A stretch of 64,000 nucleotides of DNA from DATLFA01 sp035525225. Its GTDB lineage: Bacteria > Actinomycetota > Acidimicrobiia > Acidimicrobiales > WLNW01. The notes beneath the pieces are model-generated. The model was given only the letters and a program-made list of their open reading frames with translations. It was not told where the DNA came from and ran no database searches. Both the position numbers and the translations under genes were made by a program. The DNA lies in contig DATLFA010000023.1 in the NCBI GenBank assembly GCA_035525225.1, positions 72,369 through 136,368 on the forward strand, in the 5' to 3' direction. Below, piece after piece: positions 51,959 to 62,054 of this stretch (position 1 is its first letter; every line of letters begins with the position of its first letter).

Positions 51959-54291
51959 GTCATGAGCCTCAAGTATGCGTCCATCGTGACGTCCTCACTG
52001 CCGACATCGAGCAGGCGAGTCTGCGCCGCGAGGTGGTTGCGAAATGCACGGTCGTGGACGGTGCGCCGCATCGCATCGATCCACCCTGCGAGGTCGTCGC
52101 CGTCGATGTAGTGGGCGGCGGTACCGGTCACCTCGACGTTTTCCGGTATCGGCGTCGCGAGGATCGGGAGCCCCGCGGTCGCGGCCTCGAGCAACGACAA
52201 TGGCCGTCCTTCATACCGCGACGGAAACACGAACACATCGGCCATCGCGTACACGTCGGCGATCTCATCGATCGGAACCCGGCCGATCAACCGCACTCGC
52301 TCGCCGGCAGCACCGGCCGCCGTTTCCAGTTCGGCGGCGAGCGGTCCGTCACCTGCAATGACGAGGATTCCGTCGGGGATGGCGGACATCGCAGCGATCA
52401 AGATCTGCTGATTCTTCTGCTCGGTCAGGCTGCCTACGTTGAGAAACACTGTCGTGTCGGCCGGAATCCCGAATCGAGCACGCCCGGCGACGCCGTCACC
52501 GGCTTCCAGCGAGACCGTGTTCTCGATCACCGAACTGCGATCCAAGAACCGGCGCGGCAAACCATCAGCAGAGCGACGAGCCGATTCACCGACAAAGACG
52601 ATGTGCCGGTACACGCCGAGTACACCCAGCGCCGTATGCATGTATCGCAGCCTCTTGACGAAGATTCCCAGAGCGAGATGGTTGACCACGATGCGTTGGC
52701 GCACTCCGGCAAGAATCGCGGCCGGCGCGCCGATGACCTGCGCGAAATCGCCATGCAAGATCACCGCCGCAGGACGCTCACGACGCAACACCCTGACAAG
52801 GTGGACGAAGCAACCGACGTTACCTAACGATGACGGCCGCTTCGCGTACAGAATCTCGAAATCAGCCGTGCTCGTCGTGACGGGAGACTCGCGGTACACG
52901 CCGACGTTGTGAGTGGGATACCCCCGTTCGCGAAAACCCTTCGCGAGCCGATGCGCGACGACCTCGCCGCCACGGTCCTGCACCATGTAGAGCAACTGGA
53001 CGATACGACTCCCCTGCGGCAACTTGCCCACAGCAGATCCGACCATCGTGTCAACTGCATCACGCCCGGCTTGGCGTGCCTGGTGAATCCCACAGGCGTG
53101 CTCGATGTAGCCGCCGAATTGCCGCCGCAACGCAACCTGGTCGAGGAGCGGCTCACGGATGTCGTCGGCGCTCTCGAGCAATTCGACCATGTGGCGCCCG
53201 AGATCGTCGATGACCTGCTCCGGATCGAGCACGGGTACCAAGGGCATCAACGCGGGTCGGTTCACGTACTCCTTCATCGCCCGAGCTCCCGGCACGTCGA
53301 GCGCGACCACTGGGACTCCCACGACAAGCGCCTCGGCCAGCGCCATCGACGCAACGTCGGAGATAGCCGAGTGCACGAACCCCTTCGAACCACAGAGTCG
53401 ACGCAACATATCCGGGCGACTCACACCGTCGATGAAGTTGATCCGCGACTCCGCTCCATACTGGCGCACGATCCGCTCACACTGCGCTCGCATCTGACCC
53501 CTCCCCGGCGGCGCCACCACGAGCCGCACCCGTGGGTTGCGCGCTGCCGCCTCGATCGCGAGCAACGGCCCCTTCTGCGCACGAAGCGCCGACGTGAAAT
53601 AGAGACAGTCCTCACGTTCGATCGGCTCATCCACCGGGGGCACGTCAACCAAAGCGGTCTGGACAAAAACCTCCGTCGGCGCACTTCGCGCCTTACGCAC
53701 CTGCGCGTTGTCGAGCGCCAACAACATGAGATCGACCGATTGCAGCGATCTCCGCGTCGAGGGAAGCCGCGAAAAACACCAGGTCGACAAATTGTCGAGG
53801 ACATCACGCACTCGGCTACGCGGCATCAGCGCACCACGAAGCGGCCCCGGAACCCGATCAGCGCCGGTGCACGGCCCCCACACCGTCGGCAGGTGGTGCA
53901 CGTGCCGCAACGGCGTTGGCAGCCAAGCGGGAGAATACGTCGCGTGCCACACCACACGGAAGCGACCGGTAGCCGCAAGTTCAAGTAGGCGGGGCGTCGC
54001 ACGACGCAACCACAACAAGTACGAAATGAATTGCGTGTAGTGATGCACGCGATACAACGCCCTACCCAGAGCCGAGTCGTCCACCGGCACGACCGTCACA
54101 CCCAACTCATGATGACGGCGCGACCACGCCTCGAGCGATGCGGCGTCAGCGGTACCGACCAGCACTGTGCACCGTGCCACCTCGACCAAACCGCTCAAGA
54201 CGGCGAAACCGGCGCCCGACTCCGAACCACGGTCGGGACTGCACTCATACGCGAGCACGAGAATCTCGGGACGAAATGACGGATCGCTCAT
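51955..54291 (-). CDS. fused double GT-B glycosyltransferase
   Basis: The 778-residue protein has two glycosyltransferase halves. The N-half starts EILVLAYECSPDRGSESGAGF, the acceptor-loop pattern of GT4 enzymes, and ends near residue 400 (DVASMALAEALVVGVPVVALDVPGA). The C-half from about 430 has VFLNVGSLTEQKNQQILIAAMSAIPDGILVIAGDG and PSRYEGRPLSLLEAATAGLPILAT with an Ex7E motif. Each half is about the size of one GT4 enzyme. The ATG at 54291 is preferred over TTG 54303. It is coupled to the flippase. The N-half resembles the gene at 54826. Confidence 0.87.
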   Translation of the reverse strand: MSDPSFRPEILVLAYECSPDRGSESGAGFAVLSGLVEVARCTVLVGTADAASLEAWSRRHHELGVTVVPVDDSALGRALYRVHHYTQFISYLLWLRRATPRLLELAATGRFRVVWHATYSPAWLPTPLRHVHHLPTVWGPCTGADRVPGPLRGALMPRSRVRDVLDNLSTWCFSRLPSTRRSLQSVDLMLLALDNAQVRKARSAPTEVFVQTALVDVPPVDEPIEREDCLYFTSALRAQKGPLLAIEAAARNPRVRLVVAPPGRGQMRAQCERIVRQYGAESRINFIDGVSRPDMLRRLCGSKGFVHSAISDVASMALAEALVVGVPVVALDVPGARAMKEYVNRPALMPLVPVLDPEQVIDDLGRHMVELLESADDIREPLLDQVALRRQFGGYIEHACGIHQARQAGRDAVDTMVGSAVGKLPQGSRIVQLLYMVQDRGGEVVAHRLAKGFRERGYPTHNVGVYRESPVTTSTADFEILYAKRPSSLGNVGCFVHLVRVLRRERPAAVILHGDFAQVIGAPAAILAGVRQRIVVNHLALGIFVKRLRYMHTALGVLGVYRHIVFVGESARRSADGLPRRFLDRSSVIENTVSLEAGDGVAGRARFGIPADTTVFLNVGSLTEQKNQQILIAAMSAIPDGILVIAGDGPLAAELETAAGAAGERVRLIGRVPIDEIADVYAMADVFVFPSRYEGRPLSLLEAATAGLPILATPIPENVEVTGTAAHYIDGDDLAGWIDAMRRTVHDRAFRNHLAAQTRLLDVGSEDVTMDAYLRLMT

Positions 54292-54825
54292 GTCGAGTTT
54301 CAAGTTCGAGGTTCCGCGCTAGCCGGGCGCGCTTTTCTCGAGGCGGTGAGAAAGCATCGCAGATGGCTGAGTGTGCGCCCGGCGGCATTGGGAGTCAACC
54401 CGTTGCGTGCGAAGTACCTCGTTCGCGGGAAGCCCGGGAGCACGATGGTCGAGGTGAATTTCGTGTCGGTGAGTTCCTCAGATGGCGCTCGACCGGACGA
54501 GACGTGAATGAGAGACCAGCGGTCCGCGCCGACATCACGCAAGAGGCCCACGCCCCCAAACCTAACCTTACGTGAGAGTAGGGTCTAGGGGTATCCTGGA
54601 CCATTCTGTTGGGGTCACTCGTTGCGCAATGCCACCGACAATGACACCAACGCTACTCGCGCGAAAGGGTAGAGTTTGCTGCCATTGGCGGCCCCAGGGG
54701 ATTGCGGCTCGTGAGCCGTCGTCTACCGCGGGGCTCCATCGATCGCCTCGTCGATCTGTGTTGCTCGTCGATCCCCGCTCCGTTTGGGCGTGTGACTTCT
54801 CTGAATACTGAAGGGGTTTGAGCTC
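54292..54825. other. 534-base gap between divergent glycosyltransferase genes
   Basis: No frame has convincing codon bias. It contains dyad site B (54561-54583) and an AAGGGG sequence before the 54826 start. It probably holds the promoters of both divergent glycosyltransferase transcripts and a long leader. Nothing else recognised. Confidence 0.5.
54561..54583 (+). promoter_or_regulatory. dyad site B (putative MerR operator)
   Basis: CTAACCTTACGTGAGAGTAG resembles the consensus CTACCnTTACGTAAnGGTAG. It lies in the divergent glycosyltransferase promoter gap, about 245 bases before the plus-strand start. No good -35 is visible at the MerR distance. Confidence 0.45.
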
Positions 54826-56094
54826 TTGCGAATACTCGCGACCGCGTATGCGTGCCGTCCGGACAGAGGGTCTGAAGAGGGCAACGGTTGGCATCTGGCT
54901 CATCAATTGGCTCGGTTCGGCGAGGTGTGGCTTCTGACGCCGTCGCACAACCGCGAGGCGATCGAAGCGGGTCGCTCGTCGCAAGTCACGTTCGTGTATG
55001 CAGACGTGCCTGGATGGCCTGCCGATTCGGGAGCGGCGGCGCGGATTCGCCGCACGCATTACAACCTCTGGCAGCTTCGTATTCTCGCGACCGCGAAGCG
55101 GATGCACCGTCAACTCGGATTCGATGTCGTGCACCATCTCACCTATGCGCAGTACTGGACTGGATCGTGGATGGGCCGTCTGCGGATTCCGTTCGTGTGG
55201 GGTCCTGTTGGCGGCGGAGAATCCGCACCCGCCTCGGTCATCGAGATGTTGCCGCCCGAGGGACGCAGATTCGAACGCAACCGCGACCTAGCACGCTGGG
55301 TAGGTCGCCGGTCTCCGGCCGTTAGGAGCGCGGCCCGCACCGCGACGCTGACTTTGGCAACGACAGAGGAGTCCAAGCGCGCAGTCGAGACGCTGCAACG
55401 GCGCGACTACACCCGCCGGGGTGTGCGGAAACCCGGCACGACGACCAGCCTCGCGTCCAGCGTGGCTGTGTTGTCCAACTGCGCACTACCCGAGAGCGAA
55501 CTTGACGCGCTGGCTCCATCGACACGTAGCACTGCTGCCTTCCGCGTGCTCTGCGTCGGGCGTCTCGAGCATTGGAAGGGCTTCCAGTTCGCAATTCAGG
55601 CCTTTGCGTCGCTCCTACCCGAAGTCCCGCACGCCGAGCTCCATATTGTGGGAACCGGTCCGGCGGAGAGTTTCCTGCGCGATCTCGTAGCGTCGCTTCG
55701 GTTGGAGCGCAATGTGCACTTCGTCGGCCCTCTACCTCGGCCTGAAGTGCTCGAGCGACTTGCGGAGAGTCACGTGCTCGTCCATCCGAGCCTGCACGAT
55801 TCGGCAGGATGGGCGACTCTCGAAGCCTCAGCGGTGGGACTACCGGTCGTCTGCCTCGACATTGGTGGTCCGGCGCTGCAAGTAACAGACGAGACCGGAA
55901 TCAAGGTACCCGTCGAACAGGCCCATCACATCGTCCCGCTCATGGCGAAGGCCTTGACGAGGCTGGCCCGCGACCCGCAACTCGCTTCACGTCTCGGCGC
56001 CGCAGGGCGGCGGCGAGTGGAAGCGAACTTCACCTGGAATCGGATCGGGGATCAATTGGCCACGATGGTTCCTTACAAGCTCTCAGCCTGTTGA
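54826..56094 (+). CDS. GT4 family glycosyltransferase
   Basis: The 422-residue GT-B enzyme begins LRILATAYACRPDRGSEEGN, closely similar to the start of the double transferase. VLCVGRLEHWKGFQFAIQAFASLLPEVPHAELHIVGTGP is the nucleotide-sugar domain, and HDSAGWATLEASAVGLPVVCLDIGG corresponds to the donor-binding motif, with the first Glu of Ex7E replaced. The TTG start at 54826 follows AAGGGG by eight bases. It likely adds a sugar in surface polysaccharide assembly with the flippase. Confidence 0.88.
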   Translation: MRILATAYACRPDRGSEEGNGWHLAHQLARFGEVWLLTPSHNREAIEAGRSSQVTFVYADVPGWPADSGAAARIRRTHYNLWQLRILATAKRMHRQLGFDVVHHLTYAQYWTGSWMGRLRIPFVWGPVGGGESAPASVIEMLPPEGRRFERNRDLARWVGRRSPAVRSAARTATLTLATTEESKRAVETLQRRDYTRRGVRKPGTTTSLASSVAVLSNCALPESELDALAPSTRSTAAFRVLCVGRLEHWKGFQFAIQAFASLLPEVPHAELHIVGTGPAESFLRDLVASLRLERNVHFVGPLPRPEVLERLAESHVLVHPSLHDSAGWATLEASAVGLPVVCLDIGGPALQVTDETGIKVPVEQAHHIVPLMAKALTRLARDPQLASRLGAAGRRRVEANFTWNRIGDQLATMVPYKLSAC

Positions 56095-56133
56095 GGATCG
56101 ACCATTAGGGCGAACGAGCCGAGGCAGCGACGG

Positions 56134-57110
56134 TCAGTGGCCGGCGCCGAGGTTACCGCCGAGTTCGTGCCATTTGGCGCTGGGCTCGTTCATACCGACG
56201 ATCACCACGTTCTTGCCCTTGTTGTGGTACTTGAGCACGATCGCATCCAGCGCGGCGACGGTGGACGAGTCGTAGATCTGGGCCTCGGAAAGGTCGATGA
56301 TCACGTTCTGCGGGTCGTGGGCGTAGTCGAACTGGTAGACGAGGTCGTTGCTCGACGCGAAGAACAGCACACCACGCACCGCGTAGACGCAGGTGTTCTC
56401 ATCGGGGTGGGCGACGGCGACGACTTCGGTGAAGTGGGCGACGCGGCGGGCGAAGAAGATCGTCGCGGTGATCACGCCGAGGATCACGCCGTAGGCGAGG
56501 TTGTGGGTGAACACGGTGACGGCGACGGTGACGGCCATGATCGCCGTCGCGCTGAACGGCATCTGCTTGAGTGTTCGCGGATGGACGCTGTGCCAGTCCA
56601 TCGTGCCGACCGCCACCATGATCATCACCGCGACGAGCGCGGCCATCGGGATCTTGGCCACGATGCCACCGAGACCGACCACGAGCACGAGGAGGAAGAC
56701 GCCGGAAGCGAAGGTGGAGGTCCGGGTGCGGGCACCGGAGGTCTTCACGTTGATCATCGTCTGGCCGATCATGGCGCAGCCACCCATCCCACCGAAGAAC
56801 CCGGTAACGATGTTCGCGACACCCTGCCCCCACCCCTCGCGGGTCTTGTCGGAGTGGGTGTCGGTGATGTCGTCGACCAGCTTGGCCGTCATCAGCGACT
56901 CGAGCAGCCCGACGATCGCGACTGCGAACGCGTAGGGGGCGATGATGCCGAGCGTGTCGAGTGTGAACCCGCAAGGCTCAGCGCTACCTGCAGCACACCG
57001 GCCAGCAAGACCGTGGCGATCAGGTAGTCGAGTCCGCACTCCTCGACCACGGGATGGATCACCAACGCGATCGCCCCGGTCGCGCCGGAGATCATCGCCC
57101 GTCGGCCACC
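56134..57110 (-). pseudogene. SulP family anion transporter remnant with internal deletion
   Basis: The C-terminal two-thirds is intact: FTLDTLGIIAPYAFAVAIVGLLESLMTAKLVDDITDTHSD, several helices and a STAS domain (NVIIDLSEAQIYDSSTVAALD). Upstream, in another frame, VGGRRAMISGATGAIALVIHP and YLIATVLLAGVLQVAL match the SulP region that should lie about 130 residues earlier. The intervening part is absent and the first 60 or so residues are also missing. The junction near 56965-56985 joins the frames out of phase. It is probably a non-functional relic. Confidence 0.75.
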
Positions 57111-57272
57111 GACGAGTCGTCGAACGCCAACGGATCATCGAGCGCGAGGGCAGACGGGTTGAAGAACACAGGGCTCCAATTCGAGGGGAGTTCGAGGGGA
57201 TTGGTTGGGGTCGACCTTGCGGAGGCACAGGGACCCAGCAACGCATCACGTGCCGCGACAGCGGCTCCATGA

Positions 57273-57296
57273 CCCTACCCTTACGTAACGCTAGAG
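57273..57296 (+). promoter_or_regulatory. dyad site C (putative MerR operator)
   Basis: CTACCCTTACGTAACGCTAG matches the consensus CTACCnTTACGTAAnGGTAG at most positions. It lies upstream of the SulP remnant and past the 3' end of the exchanger gene, so its present target is unclear; it may be the former sulP promoter. Confidence 0.45.
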
Positions 57297-57348
57297 ATGC
57301 CAAAGGTCGTGGCGAGACATCCGTCACGACCGACCTCGGCGCCGTCGT

Positions 57349-58278
57349 TCACACGCCGAGGAGGACGGTGAGCAGTGCGTGGGTGGCTGCGACTGAGACG
57401 AGGCACGCTCCGCGCCATCGCGGCACCACCCCTGCCGGAGTCGGGACTACAAGGATCAACGCAACGAGGCACGCTCCGACCGCGAGCACGACTTCTGATG
57501 CTGCGGCCTGCACCGGGCTGATCAAAGCGACGATGCCGACGATCCAAAGGTTGTTGAAAACGTTGCTGCCGAGCACGGTGCCCACACCGATTTCGCTGTG
57601 ACCCCGTCGACGCGAGATGACCACGGTCGCTAGCTCGGGGGTCGAGGTCCCCACGGCAACTAGTGTCGCGCCGACCGCGAACGGATCGAGACCCAGATCG
57701 GCGCCAATGCCCTTCGCGGCGATGACGATCAACCGTCCGGCGAGGATCAACGCAGCGAGGCCCGCAAGCGCGACGACGATCACCCGCCAGCCGGCGCTGT
57801 CGCCCAACACCTCCTCGACGGCGGATCGCTCGCGCATCGCTTGGCGGCCCACGGCCACCAGCCAGCCGCCGAAGATCACGAGCAGCACGACTGCCTCGGA
57901 CCGAACCAGGCGCCCGTCGGCCAGCGCCAAGAGCGTGAGCAGCGGTGCCGTTGCTGCGAGGGTCAGGTCACGGCGAAGCTCGCGACGCGAGGCGGAAAGC
58001 GGACCCATCAGGAGCAAAACACCGAGGACGAGCGCGATGTTGACGACGTTGCTGCCGAGGGCATCGCCGAGCGCAAGTTCTGGACGGCCCGTGGCGCTTG
58101 CCTGCAAGCCGACGGAGAGCTCCGGGGTTGAAGTCGCGAACGCGGCCACGGTCGCGCCGACCAGCCCGGCCGGGACTCGGGCCCATGCGGCGAGACCCAC
58201 TGCGCCACGAACGAACAAATCGCCGCCGACCGCCGCGGCGGCAACGCCCGCCGCGAGCACGACGACATGGGTCAACAC
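57349..58278 (-). CDS. calcium/sodium antiporter (CaCA family)
   Basis: The 309-residue protein has ten helices in two inverted repeats. Each repeat carries the signature: FATSTPELSVGLQA with GDALGSNVVNIALVLG, and VGTSTPELATVVISRRRG with TVLGSNVFNNLWIVG. These G-S/T-x-x-P-E and GSN motifs form the cation site of YrbG-like Na+/Ca2+ exchangers. It lies between phosphofructokinase (79 bases) and the SulP remnant in one direction. Confidence 0.92.
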   Translation of the reverse strand: MLTHVVVLAAGVAAAAVGGDLFVRGAVGLAAWARVPAGLVGATVAAFATSTPELSVGLQASATGRPELALGDALGSNVVNIALVLGVLLLMGPLSASRRELRRDLTLAATAPLLTLLALADGRLVRSEAVVLLVIFGGWLVAVGRQAMRERSAVEEVLGDSAGWRVIVVALAGLAALILAGRLIVIAAKGIGADLGLDPFAVGATLVAVGTSTPELATVVISRRRGHSEIGVGTVLGSNVFNNLWIVGIVALISPVQAAASEVVLAVGACLVALILVVPTPAGVVPRWRGACLVSVAATHALLTVLLGV

Positions 58279-58357
58279 GGCACGGACGCTACTTGAGCCG
58301 CTCCATCAGACCGGTGGCGACGCCAACGAGCTGAGGCAGCGATCGAGCGATCCCGGG

Positions 58358-59320
58358 TCAGGCCAACAACGCAGCGACCGCCAGCAGCTTCGGGTCAAGT
58401 CGTGGGCCGACCCCGTCGTCGGCGTACGGGGTGCGCACCAACCGGCCGGCGACTTCGCCGACCGCGACACCCGACGCGCCGTCGGCGAGCGCGTCAACCG
58501 CTTCGACCCCGAGTAGGCCGGCGAGAATCCGATCCGTGGCTGTCGGGGCGCCGCCCCGTTGGATGTGACCCAGCACTGTCACCCGGTACTCCAAACCCAA
58601 CCTCGCACCCACATATTCAGCGACCACCCGAGCGCCGCCTGGTCGGGTGCCTTCTGCGACAACAACGATCGCCGAACGCTTCCCCCGAGCGATGGCCTCG
58701 CCGATCTTTCCCGCCAGTCGTTCTTCGTCGGTTGTCGTCTCCGGGATGAGCACCGCCTCTGCGCCCCCCGCCACTCCAGACGCGAGCGCGATCGCGCCGC
58801 AGTGGCGTCCCATCACTTCCACGAAATGCAGCACCTCATGAGATGTGGCGGTGTCACGGATCCGGTCGATCGCCCACAACGCCGAGTTCACTGCAGTGTC
58901 GAACCCCAACGACCGATCGGTGCCGACCACGTCGTTGTCGATCGTGCCCGGCACCCCCACCGTTGGCGGACCGCCAGCACTCTCCAAGGCGGCGCCGCCG
59001 CGAAAGGTTCCGTCCCCACCGATCAGCACCAGCCCGTCAATGTCAAGATGGCGCAATATCCCCACCGCGTCGATGCAACCCTCAACGGTACGGAACCGTT
59101 CCGAGCGGGCCGTACCCAGTATCGTGCCGCCGCGATGCACGATGTTCACAATTCGGGCTCGGTCCAACACCTCGACCTCTCCGGCCAGCATCCCCTCAAA
59201 ACCCCGCCGGATGCCGACCACCTCGAGTCCCCGCTCGAGACCAGCGCGTACCACCGCACGAATACACGCATTCATGCCGGGGGCGTCGCCCCCGCTCGTC
59301 AACACACCGACTCGTCGCAT
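58358..59320 (-). CDS. pfkA: ATP-dependent 6-phosphofructokinase
   Basis: The 320-residue protein has GVLTSGGDAPGMNACIRAVVR (nucleotide loop), LIGGDGTFRGG with Gly at the position that distinguishes ATP from PPi enzymes, GVPGTIDNDVVGTDRSLGFDTA (fructose 6-phosphate/catalytic Asp) and VEVMGRHCGAIAL. The length is that of bacterial PfkA. It commits fructose 6-phosphate to glycolysis. It stands in a run with ion pumps and a universal stress protein, suggesting energy-stress rather than housekeeping expression. Confidence 0.94.
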   Translation of the reverse strand: MRRVGVLTSGGDAPGMNACIRAVVRAGLERGLEVVGIRRGFEGMLAGEVEVLDRARIVNIVHRGGTILGTARSERFRTVEGCIDAVGILRHLDIDGLVLIGGDGTFRGGAALESAGGPPTVGVPGTIDNDVVGTDRSLGFDTAVNSALWAIDRIRDTATSHEVLHFVEVMGRHCGAIALASGVAGGAEAVLIPETTTDEERLAGKIGEAIARGKRSAIVVVAEGTRPGGARVVAEYVGARLGLEYRVTVLGHIQRGGAPTATDRILAGLLGVEAVDALADGASGVAVGEVAGRLVRTPYADDGVGPRLDPKLLAVAALLA

Positions 59321-59368
59321 CGTTCGCGCTCCCGATTCCGCAAGCTCTTGCTACCACGAGGAGACCCA

Positions 59369-61864
59369 TCATGTTGGTGTTTCAGGATGTCCGGCGCCGA
59401 CGCGAACAAGGAGATTCGCACCGAGCACGGAAACGAGCAGTGCTGCACCGAGTAGCGCAAGAGCGAAGCCGTCGAGCGGTTCGAGTCCGAGCACCGTACG
59501 AAGCGGTGGCAGCGCGACGGTGAGCGCTTGCAGGAGCACGCTCATGCCGACGATCCAGTTCAGAATCGTATTCCTCGCGGGGTGATCCACGGTGTGCCGA
59601 GCCGGATATACGAACGCCAACTGCGCGAGCGACTCATACAGGAAGACTGCGGTGCGCGTCTGCTCGCCCGTGTAATCGAGAGCGATGAGCCCGAAGAACA
59701 GCCCGATGCCCAGCGTCGCTTTGAGCACACCGCTCGCGAAGATGAAGCGAATCGCCCCGGGGTCCAGCAGTGGCGCATTCGGCGACCGCGGCAAACGTCG
59801 CATGACCCCGGGATTACGGTCGAGGCCCAACGCGAGCGCAGGAGGACCATCGGCAATGACGTTGATCCACAACAATTGTGCCGCGGTGAGCGGCACAAGG
59901 AGATCGCCGGCTCCATCCCGAAGGTCCGCGATCGCCGCGCCGACCACACCGACGGCGACGAGGAGGACGAGCGCGACGTTCGTCGAGAACAGGAACCGCA
60001 GGAACTTCTGGATGTTGTCGTAGATCCCCCTGCCCTCTTCGACCGCGGCGACGATCGTGGCGAAGTTGTCATCGAGCAGCACCAGGTCCGCGACCTCTCG
60101 CGTGACGTCGCTGCCACGCTGACCCATCGCGACTCCCACGTCGGCACGCTTCAGCGCCGGCGCGTCGTTGACTCCGTCTCCGGTCATCGCGACGATCTCA
60201 CCGCGATCCTTCAGGGCGTCGACGAGCGCGAGTTTGTGTTCCGGGTTGACACGCGCGAACACATTCACCGAGTGGATCACGTCGGGAATGCCACGCTCGC
60301 CGAGCAAGTCGAGTTCCACTCCCGTTACGGCTCGCTCCGCGGGTATGCCAAGCTGCGCGGCGATCGCCCGTGCCGTCGCCGGGTGATCACCGGTGATCAT
60401 AAGCACCCGGATGCCGGCGGCCTGCGTGGCGGCGACCGCAGCGGGGACCTCCGCGCGCGGGGGGTCCCATAGCCAGACCGCGCCGAGCCACGTCACGTCG
60501 TCCTCTCGATCGTCGGGTGACCACGCGAGGCCCAGGACCCGGTAACCGTCAGCAGCGGCTGCTTCGATCCGCTCGGCCCAGTCGGTCCTTTCCCCGTCGT
60601 CGAGGAGGCTTCGCGCCAGGAGCACCTCGGCCGCGCCCTTCAGATACGCGATGGGTCGGCCGTCCTCGTTCACGGTGACGCGCATGAACCGCCACGCCGC
60701 GTCGAACGGCCGTACCGAGACGCGGGGGTGCTCCATCCGGGTCACGACCGGATCGACGCCGTGATCGGCCGCGTACCGGTACAGACCGATCTCGAGCGGA
60801 TCACCGGTCGCGCCCTCGGGTTCTGCGTCGGCGGCCAGGACCATCGCCTTCAGCGCCCGCCCCGGATCCGACGAATCCAACCGATGCACCGTCATGGTGT
60901 TCTCGGTCAGCGTGCCGGTCTTGTCGGTTGCGATGACGGTCACCGAACCGAGCGTCTCCACCGCGGACAGCCTTCGGACCACAGCCTTGCGAGTCGACAT
61001 CCGCTCGGTGCCCAACGCGAGGGTGAGGGTCAACACCGCCGGCAAGCCCTCGGGGACGGCCGCCACCGCCACCGCTACCGCGAACAGCAACATCTCGCTG
61101 AACTGGTCGATGCCCTCGACCTTGACACCGGTGACTGCCAACACCACGGCGATCGCGGCGACCCACCGCGCGATCCGATGACCGAGATGCTCGAGCCGTC
61201 GCTCGAGAGGTGTTCGCTCGGTCTCGACCGAAGCGAGCATCGACGCGATCCGGCCCATCGCCGACGAGGATCCGGTCTGGCTCACCGCAATCCACGCCAG
61301 CCCGCGCACCGCCAACGTCCCCGACATCACCTCATCACCAACGGCCCGTTCGACGGGAACAGACTCGCCGGTGAGGATCGACTCGTCCACGAGGATGCCC
61401 TGCTCGCCGACGAGGGACCCGTCGGCTGGGATGCGATCGCCCGCTTCCACCCTCACGACATCACCCGGCACGAGGCCGGCGGCGTCCGTTTGCACGAGGT
61501 TCCCGTCACGCAACACCCAAACCCGGGGTGCAGCCATCTCACGCAAACGCGCCAACGCGTCCTCGGCCCGGTACTCCTGCCAGACACCCATGCCCGTGTT
61601 GAACACCAAGATGACCGCGATGGCGATCGACTCGAACGGCCAACCGTGCGCACCCTCCGAGACCCACACCACGACGTCGAACGCAAGTGCGAACAACAGG
61701 ATGTAAATGATGGAGCTGCGAAGCTGTCGCAGCACCCGGGACCACCACCGTTCCGGCGGGTCATCCGGGAGTGCGTTAGGGCCGAACTCCCGCAGACGCG
61801 CGTCGGCCTCGAAGGAGGTAAGACCGAAGCGACCCCCGCCCGTGTCCTGACGCAACTCGTTCAC
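59369..61864 (-). CDS. P-type Ca2+ ATPase (type II, HAD-IC family)
   Basis: The 831-residue pump starts VNELRQDTGGGRFGLTSFEA, and LREFGPNALPDD marks the actuator start. LTGESVPVE (TGES) follows, then VPEGLPAVLTLTLALG in helix 4, DKTGTLTEN (phosphorylated Asp), MTGDGVNDAPALKRADVGVAMG and helix 6 NVIADGPPALALG. The PEGLP and NxxxD pattern matches calcium pumps of the SERCA/PMR1 type. The GTG at 61864 follows GGAG by six bases; an earlier start at 61951 is also open. It lies 48 bases upstream of pfkA. Confidence 0.92.
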   Translation of the reverse strand: MNELRQDTGGGRFGLTSFEADARLREFGPNALPDDPPERWWSRVLRQLRSSIIYILLFALAFDVVVWVSEGAHGWPFESIAIAVILVFNTGMGVWQEYRAEDALARLREMAAPRVWVLRDGNLVQTDAAGLVPGDVVRVEAGDRIPADGSLVGEQGILVDESILTGESVPVERAVGDEVMSGTLAVRGLAWIAVSQTGSSSAMGRIASMLASVETERTPLERRLEHLGHRIARWVAAIAVVLAVTGVKVEGIDQFSEMLLFAVAVAVAAVPEGLPAVLTLTLALGTERMSTRKAVVRRLSAVETLGSVTVIATDKTGTLTENTMTVHRLDSSDPGRALKAMVLAADAEPEGATGDPLEIGLYRYAADHGVDPVVTRMEHPRVSVRPFDAAWRFMRVTVNEDGRPIAYLKGAAEVLLARSLLDDGERTDWAERIEAAAADGYRVLGLAWSPDDREDDVTWLGAVWLWDPPRAEVPAAVAATQAAGIRVLMITGDHPATARAIAAQLGIPAERAVTGVELDLLGERGIPDVIHSVNVFARVNPEHKLALVDALKDRGEIVAMTGDGVNDAPALKRADVGVAMGQRGSDVTREVADLVLLDDNFATIVAAVEEGRGIYDNIQKFLRFLFSTNVALVLLVAVGVVGAAIADLRDGAGDLLVPLTAAQLLWINVIADGPPALALGLDRNPGVMRRLPRSPNAPLLDPGAIRFIFASGVLKATLGIGLFFGLIALDYTGEQTRTAVFLYESLAQLAFVYPARHTVDHPARNTILNWIVGMSVLLQALTVALPPLRTVLGLEPLDGFALALLGAALLVSVLGANLLVRVGAGHPETPT

Positions 61865-62054
61865 GAACGGCTCCAGTACCTGGAACGCGCAAACCGAGAC
61901 ACCGCAGTGACGCCCCAGCTCCAGGCACACGACCCGTGCCCTCGCCGGCAAGTTATCTCCTCGCCATCCGGCAAAAGCTACGGCCTCGCAGGGGGCGTGG
62001 TCAGGTCGTCGCGACCGTCACAGGGTGAGCACCATGTGCCTGGCCACATCGCGA

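Noticed and set aside
56137..57027. Plus-strand frame rich in His, Asp, Glu and Val opposite the SulP remnant
   Set aside because: Its composition is the mirror of membrane-helix codons on the other strand, and SulP plus STAS blocks are clear on the minus strand.
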